From WYZ-LMO2 sp040514265 (GTDB taxonomy: Archaea > Halobacteriota > Archaeoglobi > Archaeoglobales > Archaeoglobaceae), in contig JBEVCD010000055.1 of the NCBI GenBank assembly GCA_040514265.1, forward strand, positions 1-17,410: a stretch of DNA of 17,410 nt, written 5' to 3'. The notes below the pieces were generated by a model, which had not been told where the DNA came from, made no database searches, and saw nothing but the letters and a program-made list of their open reading frames with translations. The position numbers were made by a program, and so were the translations under genes. Below, piece by piece: positions 1-7,056 of this stretch (within the stretch, counting starts at the first letter, position 1; each line of letters opens with the position of its first letter).

Positions 1-91
1 AGAAGAACGCGTGGTGACCTAGCACGAGCTTCGCTCTCAGCCAGGCATAGAGGTGGAGTTTAGTCTGAGAGTGGGAATTTTTGCAACTCTG

Positions 92-877
92 CTAAATTAC
101 TTCATCGCCCACAATCTCGATCTCCTCGATTTTGCACGTTCCGAGCCCTTTTCTGGCAGCTAGGACTATGTGCTCGACTTCGAGCGGATTTACGCCCATC
201 AAAGCTGCACCAACGGAGTCGACGGCTACGACGTCTGCTCCTGCGATCACGACGTCCATCCTTCGAGGAACTCCTCTGGTTTCGTGTCCCTCGCCGGCTA
301 TTATTCCGTCTATGACCGTAAGCTTCGGCTTCAACAGCGAAGCGAGATCGGCGATGTTCTCGTGGAGTCTACCGTCGTGGAAGCTACCCTTCGACGCGAG
401 AGCGCCCATTAAGTTTTTGAGCCCGAGCGTTACCTTCGTCTGCCTGTGGGCTTTCAGCTTCGGAACACTGACGATTTCGCACTTCAGAGCCGTCTTCGCA
501 ACTCTCACGCTCCTAAGCGCAAGTGGATTCGGCGGCGAAACTTCAACGAACTCGTCTTTGTTCAAATCAATGAGTCTCGCACCGTACTTCTCCGCCACCT
601 TGTCGACTCCGGCGAGTTTGAAAGCCTCGAAGGTGTCAGCCCATCCGCTCCCCTCGCCGATCAGAACTTCCTTCCCGCGCTCGACGAGGAACCTGACGAC
701 ACCCTCTATCACTCCGGCGTCTGTCGTCATGCCGGTCGACGGATGCTTCGCTACGACGTAGTTGGGTTTCACGAGCACAGGCTTTTCGTCGAGATAAATC
801 TCGTCCTCTACGAGCTCAAGCGCTTTCAGCGTGGCTTTCAGGGGGTTGGGGTCTTTGACCACCGCAACCTTTGGCAT
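92..877 (-). CDS. DUF362 domain protein
   Basis: A 261-residue protein that matches the DUF362 family (PF04015) along its whole length. Seen: an N-terminal VLVKPNYV stretch, GEGSGWADT near residues 75-83, the family's central KLKAHRQTKVTLGLKNLMG block near residues 139-157 and a GADVVAVDSVGA block near residue 215. Members of this family often carry ferredoxin domains, but this one has only the core and no CxxCxxC cluster. The molecular function is not established, so I give none. It has its own short divergent region (878-951) shared with taw1 and no operon partner inside the window. The ATG at 875-877 is the only sensible start, giving MPKVAVVKD. The family call is firm and the function unknown. 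Confidence 0.85.
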   Translation of the reverse strand: MPKVAVVKDPNPLKATLKALELVEDEIYLDEKPVLVKPNYVVAKHPSTGMTTDAGVIEGVVRFLVERGKEVLIGEGSGWADTFEAFKLAGVDKVAEKYGARLIDLNKDEFVEVSPPNPLALRSVRVAKTALKCEIVSVPKLKAHRQTKVTLGLKNLMGALASKGSFHDGRLHENIADLASLLKPKLTVIDGIIAGEGHETRGVPRRMDVVIAGADVVAVDSVGAALMGVNPLEVEHIVLAARKGLGTCKIEEIEIVGDEVI

Positions 878-920
878 CGAAAGTAGTTTGCAACTCTCAA
901 ATTTACCATTTCCGCCAAAG

Positions 921-928
921 TTTAAAAA
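921..928 (+). promoter_or_regulatory. TATA box of taw1
   Basis: TTTAAAAA centred about 27 bases before the ATG at 952. This is the archaeal TATA-to-start distance, so the mRNA probably begins at or beside the ATG (leaderless). It also argues against the in-frame upstream start at 871, which would lie before the box. Confidence 0.6.
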
Positions 929-951
929 GCAGTTCGGAAGACTCTTTTAAA

Positions 952-1833
952 ATGAAGCTGCTGGGCGACCTCAAGGGGTATCAGATAGTCGGAAGACATT
1001 CGGCTGTGAAAACCTGCCTCTGGCTGAAGAAGTCGTTAAAAGGCGAGGGTGTGTGTTACAAGCAGAAGTTCTACGGCATAAGCAGTCACCGCTGCCTCCA
1101 GATGACTCCGGTGCTCCTCTGCAACCAGAGCTGCATCCATTGCTGGCGCCCGCTTGAGCTGCTTAGGAGTTTCGAGGGGTGGGACGACCCGGAGTTCATA
1201 GTCGAGGAGAGCATAAAAGCTCAGCACCGCCTGCTGAGCGGCTTCCACGGAACCCCGGGCGTTGACAAGAGGAAGCTGGCGGAAGCCTACCAGCCAAATC
1301 AGGCGGCGATAAGCTTAGTTGGAGAACCGACGCTGTACCCGATGCTCCCGGAGCTGATAGAGGAGTTCAAGCGCAGAAACTTCACAACCTTCCTCGTCAC
1401 GAACGGGACTCATCCGGAAAGGTTAGAGCTCTGCGAACCGACGCAGCTCTACCTAAGCCTCACGGCTTACAGCGAGGAAAGCCATTTAGCTCTCAACAGA
1501 CCCGCGAAGAGCTACTGGGATAAGATACTCCGAAGTATCGAGGTTCTTCGAAACAGTGGAAGCAGAACGGTGATAAGGCTGACGCTCATAAAAGGTTTGA
1601 ACATGGACGAAAAGGCTGCCGAAGGGTTTGCACAGCTCATAAATAGAGCTTCGCCCGACTTCGTGGAGGCTAAGGCTTACATGTACCTCGGATACTCGCG
1701 GCTCAGGTTGAAGTACGAGAACATGCCCTCGCACGAAGACGTGAGGTCTTTCGCCTCGCTGCTCTCGAAGCTGACGGGCTACGAGATTGCGGATGAGTCG
1801 GAAGTTAGTAGGGTAGTTCTCCTGAGGAGATGA
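952..1833 (+). CDS. taw1: tRNA 4-demethylwyosine synthase Taw1 (TYW1)
   Basis: A 293-residue radical SAM enzyme that joins pyruvate-derived carbons to N1-methylguanosine-37 of tRNA-Phe to make 4-demethylwyosine, the tricyclic base next to the anticodon. The radical SAM cluster motif is C57-x3-C61-x2-C64, followed by WRP. Three more cysteines, C22, C35 and C48, have the 13-residue spacing of the second [4Fe-4S] cluster known in Methanocaldococcus Taw1. The SLVGEPTLYP and TNGTHPERL segments are typical of TYW1. The ATG at 952 is chosen because the TATA box lies 27 bases upstream; an upstream in-frame extension would add 27 unrelated residues. The stop overlaps the next gene region, and taw1, the Trax-like gene and tiaS form one transcription unit. 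Confidence 0.93.
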   Translation: MKLLGDLKGYQIVGRHSAVKTCLWLKKSLKGEGVCYKQKFYGISSHRCLQMTPVLLCNQSCIHCWRPLELLRSFEGWDDPEFIVEESIKAQHRLLSGFHGTPGVDKRKLAEAYQPNQAAISLVGEPTLYPMLPELIEEFKRRNFTTFLVTNGTHPERLELCEPTQLYLSLTAYSEESHLALNRPAKSYWDKILRSIEVLRNSGSRTVIRLTLIKGLNMDEKAAEGFAQLINRASPDFVEAKAYMYLGYSRLRLKYENMPSHEDVRSFASLLSKLTGYEIADESEVSRVVLLRR

Positions 1834-1835
1834 GC

Positions 1836-2420
1836 ATGGACATCGAGATTGCGAGGCAGAGGCTGGAGGAGCTGGACGCAGCGAGGGAAGAACTGATAAA
1901 GCTTACGAGGGAGATGAGAATAAACGCGACGCGAGCCGTTGCGGCGATACACAGCGGAGGTGATGCCGACGAGTACATCGAAAAAGCCAGGGAACTTCTG
2001 CAGCGCATCCTCGAATACCGGAGGTATCCGGAGATATTCTACCAGATCACCCACGACGCGATGCAGGAGCTCGTGGAGGCGGTGGCTTTCGCGAAGATCG
2101 TGCGTGGTGAATTTTCATTCGTTCTCGACCTCGAAGTAACGCCATCCGCCTTCGTAACCGGATTAGCCGACGTGGTCGGAGAACTCCGCAGATACGCTCT
2201 CACGAAGCTCGTCGAGGGCGACTTCGCCGAGGCTGAGAGACTCATGAAGCTCATGGAGGAGATATACAGCGCGCTCATATCCTTCACATCCCTCCCCGAC
2301 AGACTCGTGCCGAATTTAAGACCGAAGCTCGACGTCGCGAGGGCTGCAATAGAGAGAACGAAGTCCGACTACATAGCCGCAAAGGTAGCGAGGCTGCATG
2401 AGAGTCTGGGTGGGGATTGA
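1836..2420 (+). CDS. Trax/translin-family RNA-binding protein
   Basis: A 194-residue, almost all-helical protein of the translin/Trax family. Trax is the nuclease subunit of the C3PO complex in eukaryotes; an A. fulgidus homologue (Trax-like) is known as an RNA-binding octamer. Seen: QELVEAV near residues 77-83, matching the QEYVEAV block of animal Trax that holds two catalytic glutamates (here E78 and E81); GLADVVGELRR, matching GLADLTGELMR; and a downstream EGDF that may supply the catalytic aspartate. It may therefore be an active ribonuclease. Start: ATG at 1836 is six bases after GAGGAG-like SD sequence at 1825-1829, whereas ATG at 1830 has no spacer. It overlaps tiaS by 23 bases. Confidence 0.85.
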   Translation: MDIEIARQRLEELDAAREELIKLTREMRINATRAVAAIHSGGDADEYIEKARELLQRILEYRRYPEIFYQITHDAMQELVEAVAFAKIVRGEFSFVLDLEVTPSAFVTGLADVVGELRRYALTKLVEGDFAEAERLMKLMEEIYSALISFTSLPDRLVPNLRPKLDVARAAIERTKSDYIAAKVARLHESLGGD

Positions 2421-3654
2421 CGACACCGACAGTGGCAGGGGAATGTGCACAACTTACGTTGCCAAGCTAGCGATGGAGAGGGTCGAGGAGATAGGAGAAG
2501 TTATCGGGCTTCCTCGCCTCATAAGGCTCAATCCGACGATACCGTTTAAGACGAGGGGCAACGGAGCGGTCAGCTTTCTGGCTGAAGTCGACGACGTCGG
2601 CGAGCTCGTCGACGTCGTCAACGAGGTGGTCCTCGAGAACGCCGAGATGGAGGACGAGTCCACGAATCCGGGAGTCGTTTTTGTCAGCGAAGAGGTGGCT
2701 GCCAAGCTTGGCGGTTTCGCGAGGAAGGCGATAAGAGACGTGGTCACGATGGACGAAGCACTTTTCGTGATAGGCAAGTACATGATACCGCACGTAAAGT
2801 ACAAGAAGGGGCGCGGGCTCATAGGAGCGCTAGCCGCAGTCGGCGCCGAACTCGACGACTACACACTCGAACTGTTAGTCTACCGTTTTCCGGAGCGCTT
2901 CGGGACGAAAAGGGAATACGACGAGGAGAGTTTTTTCGAGGTCGACTACCTATTTTACCCCAAAATCTTCGACACCGTCGACTGGTGCAACAACGTCGTC
3001 GTAGCCGTGCCGAACACACCTTGTCCGGTGCTCTACGGGCTTAGGGGAGAGAGCGTTGAGGTTTTGCATGAGGCGATGCGCATCGTGAAAACGGAGCCCT
3101 ACGATCGCTACCAGCTGTTCGTCACGAACCACGCGACGGACATGCACATAATCGACGAGAGCGAGGTGAACTCGCTCAAGAACTACCGCTCGTACAGACT
3201 GAGGGGCACAGTTGTCGAAGAGCCGCACGACATCGAGGGTGGACACGTCTTCTTCGCCATAGAGACGCGCTTCGGAGTCGTTAGATGCGCTGCCTTCGAG
3301 CCGACAAAGCAGTTCAGAAACTTCGTGCGCAAGCTTAAGAGGGGCGATGTCGTCGAGGTCTACGGCTCGATGAAGAGGGACACGATAAACTTGGAGAAGA
3401 TAAACGTCCTGAAGTTAGCAGAAGTTCGCGTAGAGCTGAACCCGAGGTGTCCGGAGTGCGGAAAGAGGATGGAGTCCGCGGGAAGGGGGAAGGGTTTCAG
3501 GTGCAGGAAGTGCAAGACGAGGAGCTTCGAGAGAGAAATCGTGACGCTGCCGAGGGATCTCGACACAGGGTTCTACGAGGTGCCCCCGTCGGCGAGGAGA
3601 CACCTGTCGAAGCCGCTCATAAGGATGAACGTGAAGAGACACGTTCTCAGATAG
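2398..3654 (+). CDS. tiaS: tRNA(Ile2) 2-agmatinylcytidine synthetase TiaS
   Basis: A 418-residue enzyme that uses ATP and agmatine to turn C34 of tRNA-Ile(CAU) into agmatidine, so that it reads AUA instead of AUG. Seen: the N-terminal kinase-like motif GIDDTDSGRGMCTTYVA (residues 6-22), the ferredoxin-like region, an OB-fold stretch around residues 270-340 (YRLRGTVVEEP through KRGDVVEVYGSM), and a C-terminal zinc ribbon with C351, C354, C369 and C372. Length and domain order match the family. Its ATG lies inside the Trax-like gene in another frame, with GAGG a few bases upstream, so translation is probably coupled. Its stop codon TAG (3652-3654) meets the 3' end of the RNase P RNA on the other strand. 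Confidence 0.96.
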   Translation: MRVWVGIDDTDSGRGMCTTYVAKLAMERVEEIGEVIGLPRLIRLNPTIPFKTRGNGAVSFLAEVDDVGELVDVVNEVVLENAEMEDESTNPGVVFVSEEVAAKLGGFARKAIRDVVTMDEALFVIGKYMIPHVKYKKGRGLIGALAAVGAELDDYTLELLVYRFPERFGTKREYDEESFFEVDYLFYPKIFDTVDWCNNVVVAVPNTPCPVLYGLRGESVEVLHEAMRIVKTEPYDRYQLFVTNHATDMHIIDESEVNSLKNYRSYRLRGTVVEEPHDIEGGHVFFAIETRFGVVRCAAFEPTKQFRNFVRKLKRGDVVEVYGSMKRDTINLEKINVLKLAEVRVELNPRCPECGKRMESAGRGKGFRCRKCKTRSFEREIVTLPRDLDTGFYEVPPSARRHLSKPLIRMNVKRHVLR

Positions 3655-3906
3655 GGGAGTGGCGGCGGTAAGCCCCCTTCTGTTCACGGCGGCATCGGTC
3701 TGAGCGGCTTCGCGCCTTGCACCCGGCGGGGACGGCGCGTTTCAACCTGTCCGGGTGACCTCTCCCTTGCGGGGTCATCGCTTTTCCCCGGACAGGTGCC
3801 GTTTCTGTGCCGGAGCCGTGCCTCTCGGCACACCCCCTTGCGGGGGTCCGCCATCTCGGGTGGGGGGACTTTCCTCCTCACGGTCAGCCGCCCGCCGCCG
3901 CTCCCC
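3654..3906 (-). ncRNA. rnpB: RNase P RNA
   Basis: The catalytic RNA of RNase P, which removes 5' leaders from pre-tRNAs. On the minus strand the ends pair as a 15-bp P1 helix with one G-U pair (GGGGAGCGGCGGCGG with CCGCCGCCACTCCCC), which sets the ends to within a few bases. The conserved core is present: GAGGAAAGUC (3867-3876), ACAGAAA (3802-3808) and GGCUUACC (3667-3674), plus G/C-rich hairpins capped by GCAA-type loops. At about 253 nt it is short, as expected for Archaeoglobus, whose RNA is the reduced type M class; I did not fold it fully to confirm the class. Open reading frames in this stretch are chance products of its high G+C. Confidence 0.95.
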
Positions 3907-3927
3907 TTAGCTACTAGAATGTCAGGC

Positions 3928-3936
3928 TATATAAAA
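3928..3936 (-). promoter_or_regulatory. TATA box of the RNase P RNA
   Basis: TTTTATATA on the minus strand, centred 26 bases before the predicted RNA start at 3906. It lies one base after the TAG stop codon of the RNA ligase gene (3938-3940), so the RNase P RNA has its own promoter directly behind the ligase. Confidence 0.75.
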
Positions 3937-3937
3937 G

Positions 3938-5074
3938 CTACCAGTAGCCGCTTTCGAGTATCCCCCTTATCCTGTCCGTCGTGCTCCTCATCGTCCTCTC
4001 AAGTTCCGCGTAAATCTTCCCGCCCCTCCTGCCGATGACCCTGATTCTGCTCGTTACCCCCTGCATTCTCAGGTGGGCTTTGAAGAGATCAAGAACCCGC
4101 TCTTCGTAGAAAAAGATCTTGCTCCTTTCCGCCACATCTTTTCCCTCCTTCACTTCCCTCACGCTCTCGACGAGAGGCTGGAGTATTGCTCTCCCGAGCC
4201 TCAGGCAACGAGCTTCGAACTCCTCTTTGCTTTCCGCGAGCTCGAAGCTTCGGAAAGCCTCTCTGACTATCCGGGAGATCATGAAGTCCCTCGCGTACTC
4301 GTTGAAGAATCGGAAGGCGTAGGCTAAATCGGAGCAGTTCGCGTAGCTCGTCGTGTACTTCAGAGGCTCGATTCGCATCTCAACGTCCTTGATCACGATT
4401 CCCTCTCTTCCCTCCTTTTCGAGCTGTTCCACGACGCTCCTGATGCTCTCGACATCCCCAGCGTGCGTCTCAGCCAGAACTCTCGCAAGTTTTAACGAGT
4501 AGGACTCCGCTATTTCCAGCTTTTCTCTAATGCTAACAGGCTCGTTCGTAGCCGCATGCCTTATGTCGAACACGTAGAAGTCGAACTCGACGCCGTAGTC
4601 GAAGACGACGTAGGGCGAAGCTGTTCCGACGGCTTCGCAGCAAAGCATGTGCTCCGGATAGTCGTCGAAGAAGTCCATCGGAATAATCCTTCTCGCTTTC
4701 TCGGTCGTGTACGGGCATATCAGCCCTCCCCTAGTTATCGCGTAGAGGTTTTCGCCCATCTTCACGATCCTGACGTTGTAGCCGTTCATCTTCTCCTCGA
4801 CAGCCACTTCTACGTTTCCGAAATGATCGCGAACCTTGCTCAGCAGGAGAATCCTCTTTATCTTTGGAAAACCCCTAACGACGAAGTTTCCACTCTTCAG
4901 CCTCGCTATCAGCGTCCCCTCTTCAAAACCGCCGAACTTCTTGTCGAGGCGGTAGGCTTCAACCACGTCGGGAAAAAAGTCACTTTTGACGAAAGCTCTC
5001 CTGAGAACGTTTCTCTCCTCAAGCCTTCTGGCTGCGGGTTTGGGAATTCCCAGGGCTTCAGCTACGAAGTTCAT
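3938..5074 (-). CDS. ATP-dependent RNA ligase, Rnl3 (Pab1020) family
   Basis: A 378-residue nucleotidyltransferase-fold ligase of the archaeal Rnl3 type (Pyrococcus Pab1020, Methanothermobacter MthRnl), homodimeric enzymes that join or circularise RNA using ATP. Seen: motif I KMNG at residues 95-98 with K95 as the AMP-accepting lysine, a motif III-like FDFYVFDIR, motif IV EGIVIKD and motif V-like PLKYTTSY. The C-terminal third is helical, as in the dimerisation and C-terminal domains of the family. It overlaps the upstream CBS gene by 17 bases, so it belongs to the CBS-CBS-ligase operon, and is followed by rnpB. The natural substrates are not known with certainty; circular RNA formation or repair is the likely role. 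Confidence 0.88.
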   Translation of the reverse strand: MNFVAEALGIPKPAARRLEERNVLRRAFVKSDFFPDVVEAYRLDKKFGGFEEGTLIARLKSGNFVVRGFPKIKRILLLSKVRDHFGNVEVAVEEKMNGYNVRIVKMGENLYAITRGGLICPYTTEKARRIIPMDFFDDYPEHMLCCEAVGTASPYVVFDYGVEFDFYVFDIRHAATNEPVSIREKLEIAESYSLKLARVLAETHAGDVESIRSVVEQLEKEGREGIVIKDVEMRIEPLKYTTSYANCSDLAYAFRFFNEYARDFMISRIVREAFRSFELAESKEEFEARCLRLGRAILQPLVESVREVKEGKDVAERSKIFFYEERVLDLFKAHLRMQGVTSRIRVIGRRGGKIYAELERTMRSTTDRIRGILESGYW

Positions 5075-5930
5075 GCATGAACTTGATGAGGTCTCTCTCG
5101 GTAATTATTCCCTCAAGCTTTCCTCCATCCACTATGAGCGCTGCTCCGTGCCCCTTTTCGAGCATCGATCTGACGACGTGGGAGATCGAAACGTCTGGGG
5201 GAAACGCGAGGACCTCTTTGTAATACAGCAGATCCGGCTTCGATAAGATCGCAGAGACGCTGACGTCTATTGCGTCCTTTATGTTTCCGCTGACGAGCAT
5301 CTTAAACGCCTCCCCGCTTCCGAAGTATCTCAGAATCTCCCTCACCGTTATCATCCCTACCAGGAGACCGTCGTCTATTACCGGAAGCCGGCGGAGCCTC
5401 TTTTCTATCATGATCTTCATAGCGTCTCTTATCGTATCTCTCGGCTTTATCGTCACAACCTTTCGCGTGGCGTACTTCCCCACGGGCTCGCTGTAGTACC
5501 TATCCTTCGCGAGGTAGCGCAGGATGTCCCTCTCCGTGATTATCCCTACAACTCTGTCCTCGTCATCGACTATTGGACAGCCTCCGACCCCCTTCTCGAA
5601 CATAGTTTCCACGGCATCGCCGAGCGTCGCATCGGCTTCGACCGTCACAACGTTTCTCTCCATTATCTCCTCTATCTCCGCGTTCACAGCAGCAGCGAGG
5701 TTGCCCGAATACTTCACACTCACGAAGTTGAACTTTTCCCCTCCTCCGAACAAGTTGATGAAGTCCGTAGCCGACACTATACCTTCGAGTCTCTTCGTTC
5801 CGGCGTCGGCTACCGGTATCCTCCTGAAACCTCTCTTCAGCATCGCTTTCAAGGCGTTCATTATAGTGGAAGACCTCGGGAGTGTGAAGACCTCCCTCGT
5901 ACCCACATCTATCGCTTTAACGACCCTCAT
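5058..5930 (-). CDS. Four-CBS-domain protein
   Basis: A 290-residue protein made only of four CBS repeats (two Bateman modules), roughly residues 8-60, 85-140, 148-205 and 225-288. Each repeat carries the usual pattern: a helix, a central strand such as RRIPVAD, GGCPIVD, RRLPVID or AALIVDG, then GI(V/I)(T/S)xxD or a close variant. CBS pairs bind adenosine nucleotides or S-adenosylmethionine and act as energy or ligand sensors. No enzymatic or DNA-binding domain is attached. It starts one base after the stop of the preceding CBS gene, with GGAG just before the ATG, and overlaps the RNA ligase downstream, which suggests that the sensors and ligase are made together. Which ligand it binds cannot be told from the sequence. 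Confidence 0.92.
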   Translation of the reverse strand: MRVVKAIDVGTREVFTLPRSSTIMNALKAMLKRGFRRIPVADAGTKRLEGIVSATDFINLFGGGEKFNFVSVKYSGNLAAAVNAEIEEIMERNVVTVEADATLGDAVETMFEKGVGGCPIVDDEDRVVGIITERDILRYLAKDRYYSEPVGKYATRKVVTIKPRDTIRDAMKIMIEKRLRRLPVIDDGLLVGMITVREILRYFGSGEAFKMLVSGNIKDAIDVSVSAILSKPDLLYYKEVLAFPPDVSISHVVRSMLEKGHGAALIVDGGKLEGIITERDLIKFMHELRS

Positions 5931-5931
5931 G

Positions 5932-6486
5932 TCACTCCTCCGACTCCGCGCAGTCCTCGCAGACGTTCAGACCGTTGACGTTGATTAGCGTGTCCGAGTA
6001 CTTTCCGCACTTCTCGCATATACCCATCATCTCCCCCTCCTCCGCTCGCTGCTCGGGGTAACCAACTGAAGCCTCGGTTACGAGGGCTGCAAACTCTCCG
6101 AGATCTATGGAGACGCTGAGGATGTCGTTGTCCGTTATTATTCCGACGAGGTTCCCGCTGTTATCCACGACGGGCAGACGTCTTATTCCCCTCTTCATCA
6201 TCAGTCTCGCAGCCTCAACTAGACTTGTTGAGGGCGTGATCGTAATGAGCGGGTGAGACATGACGTCCTTAACCTTAACCTTCGAGGGTGTCTTGTTCCT
6301 CGCAACGACCTTTGCTATCAGATCCTTTTCCGTTACTATTCCGACAGGTTTCCCGTTCTCGACGACGACCGCGCTTCCAACCCCGAACTCTATCATCTTT
6401 CTGGCGAGCTTGTGAACCGTGTCCTCCTTGTTGATAGTGCAGACCTCTCTGGTCATAACTTCCTTCACTGGGATGTCTGCCCTCAT
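5932..6486 (-). CDS. CBS-domain pair with C-terminal zinc ribbon
   Basis: A 184-residue protein: CBS repeat 1 at about residues 8-60 (GSAVVVENGKPVGIVTEKD), CBS repeat 2 at about 72-125 (RRLPVVD...GIITDND), a linker, then a zinc ribbon with C157, C160, C176 and C179 (CEKC...CEDC). CBS-zinc ribbon fusions are common in archaea and are presumed ligand-sensing regulators, the ribbon possibly contacting nucleic acid or protein. First gene of the operon CBS, CBS, RNA ligase. The ATG at 6484-6486 is preceded by GGTGGTGG, and a TATA-like TTTTAAAA lies about 32 bases upstream, so the leader is very short. Confidence 0.88.
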   Translation of the reverse strand: MRADIPVKEVMTREVCTINKEDTVHKLARKMIEFGVGSAVVVENGKPVGIVTEKDLIAKVVARNKTPSKVKVKDVMSHPLITITPSTSLVEAARLMMKRGIRRLPVVDNSGNLVGIITDNDILSVSIDLGEFAALVTEASVGYPEQRAEEGEMMGICEKCGKYSDTLINVNGLNVCEDCAESEE

Positions 6487-6514
6487 ACCACCACCGGCTC
6501 ATCTCTTCGGGAGT

Positions 6515-6522
6515 TTTTAAAA
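6515..6522 (-). promoter_or_regulatory. TATA box of the CBS/RNA ligase operon
   Basis: Palindromic TTTTAAAA about 32 bases before the ATG at 6486, so transcription would start at about 6492. The region 6487-6583 is shared with the divergent ferredoxin gene. Confidence 0.45.
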
Positions 6523-6555
6523 CCTTTTGGAAGCGGAGCGAGAGACCGCGAACGA

Positions 6556-6563
6556 GTTATATA
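6556..6563 (+). promoter_or_regulatory. TATA box of the ferredoxin-fwdB-fwdD operon
   Basis: GTTATATA centred about 25 bases before ATG 6584. It supports that start, and a leaderless mRNA, over the upstream in-frame ATG at 6527 and the downstream ATG at 6599. Confidence 0.55.
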
Positions 6564-6583
6564 CGTTCGGAACAACTTTGCTC

Positions 6584-7054
6584 ATGTCCCTAACACCCAT
6601 GGATGTGTACAAGTTTCTCCCGAAGACGAACTGCAAGAAGTGCGGAGAGGCTACCTGCATGAGCTTCGCGTTCAAACTGCTGAACAGAGAGAAGAGTCTC
6701 GAAGACTGCAAACCCCTCTTCGAGGAAAAGAAGTACGAGAGGCAGAGGGAGAAACTGATCGAACTGTTGAAGCCGCTCGAAAAAGCCACCGAAACGGGAC
6801 TCGTAGTCAACGAGGAGCTCTGCGTCGGCTGCGGAAACTGTGTCGTAGCCTGTCCCGTCCATGTCGAGAGAGACCCTGAAGGTGCGGCTGTCGGCAGGGG
6901 TCCGACGATCGAAGATCCTATCCTCCGCGTGGAGGACGGGAAGGTGAAGGTTCACAACCTCAAGATATGCAGGAGGTACGGCAAGAACCGCATTCTCTGC
7001 GTCGTTTGTAGAGAGAATTGCCCGAGCGACGCTATAAGCTTTCTGGAGGGATGA
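6584..7054 (+). CDS. Iron-sulfur (ferredoxin-like) protein of the formylmethanofuran dehydrogenase operon
   Basis: A 156-residue protein with three cysteine clusters. The first, C17, C20, C25 and C42 (TNCKKCGEATCMSFA), is the Fe-S domain found in corrinoid protein and related electron-transfer proteins (PF04060 type). The second, C80-x2-C83-x2-C86-x3-C90-P, and the third, C129...C139-x2-C142-x3-C146-P, are 4Fe-4S ferredoxin motifs, so up to three clusters are likely. Overlapping by gene order with fwdB (SD and start of fwdB at its end) it probably passes electrons to or from the dehydrogenase, as the FwdG/FwdF ferredoxin subunits do. I do not call it fwdG because the N-terminal domain is different from the usual two-cluster FwdG. 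The start is fixed by the TATA spacing. Confidence 0.8.
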   Translation: MSLTPMDVYKFLPKTNCKKCGEATCMSFAFKLLNREKSLEDCKPLFEEKKYERQREKLIELLKPLEKATETGLVVNEELCVGCGNCVVACPVHVERDPEGAAVGRGPTIEDPILRVEDGKVKVHNLKICRRYGKNRILCVVCRENCPSDAISFLEG

Positions 7055-7056
7055 AC

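Noticed and set aside
1..91. Short open frames at the left edge, including a protein-like reading on the minus strand (about 1-60) and a frame ending at TAG 20-22 on the plus strand.
   Set aside because: Too short and without a start or family signal; nothing can be supported before the DUF362 gene.
132..886. Long plus-strand open frames opposite the DUF362 gene.
   Set aside because: They lie antisense to a well-supported gene and read as low-complexity Ser/Thr/Arg protein; shadows of C-ending codon bias.
3684..4038. Open frames across the RNase P RNA.
   Set aside because: They result from the G+C-rich structured RNA; the RNA core motifs and P1 pairing explain the sequence.
4556..5988. Plus-strand open frames of 154-174 residues opposite the RNA ligase and CBS genes.
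   Set aside because: No domain signal; the minus-strand genes have clear motifs and operon spacing.
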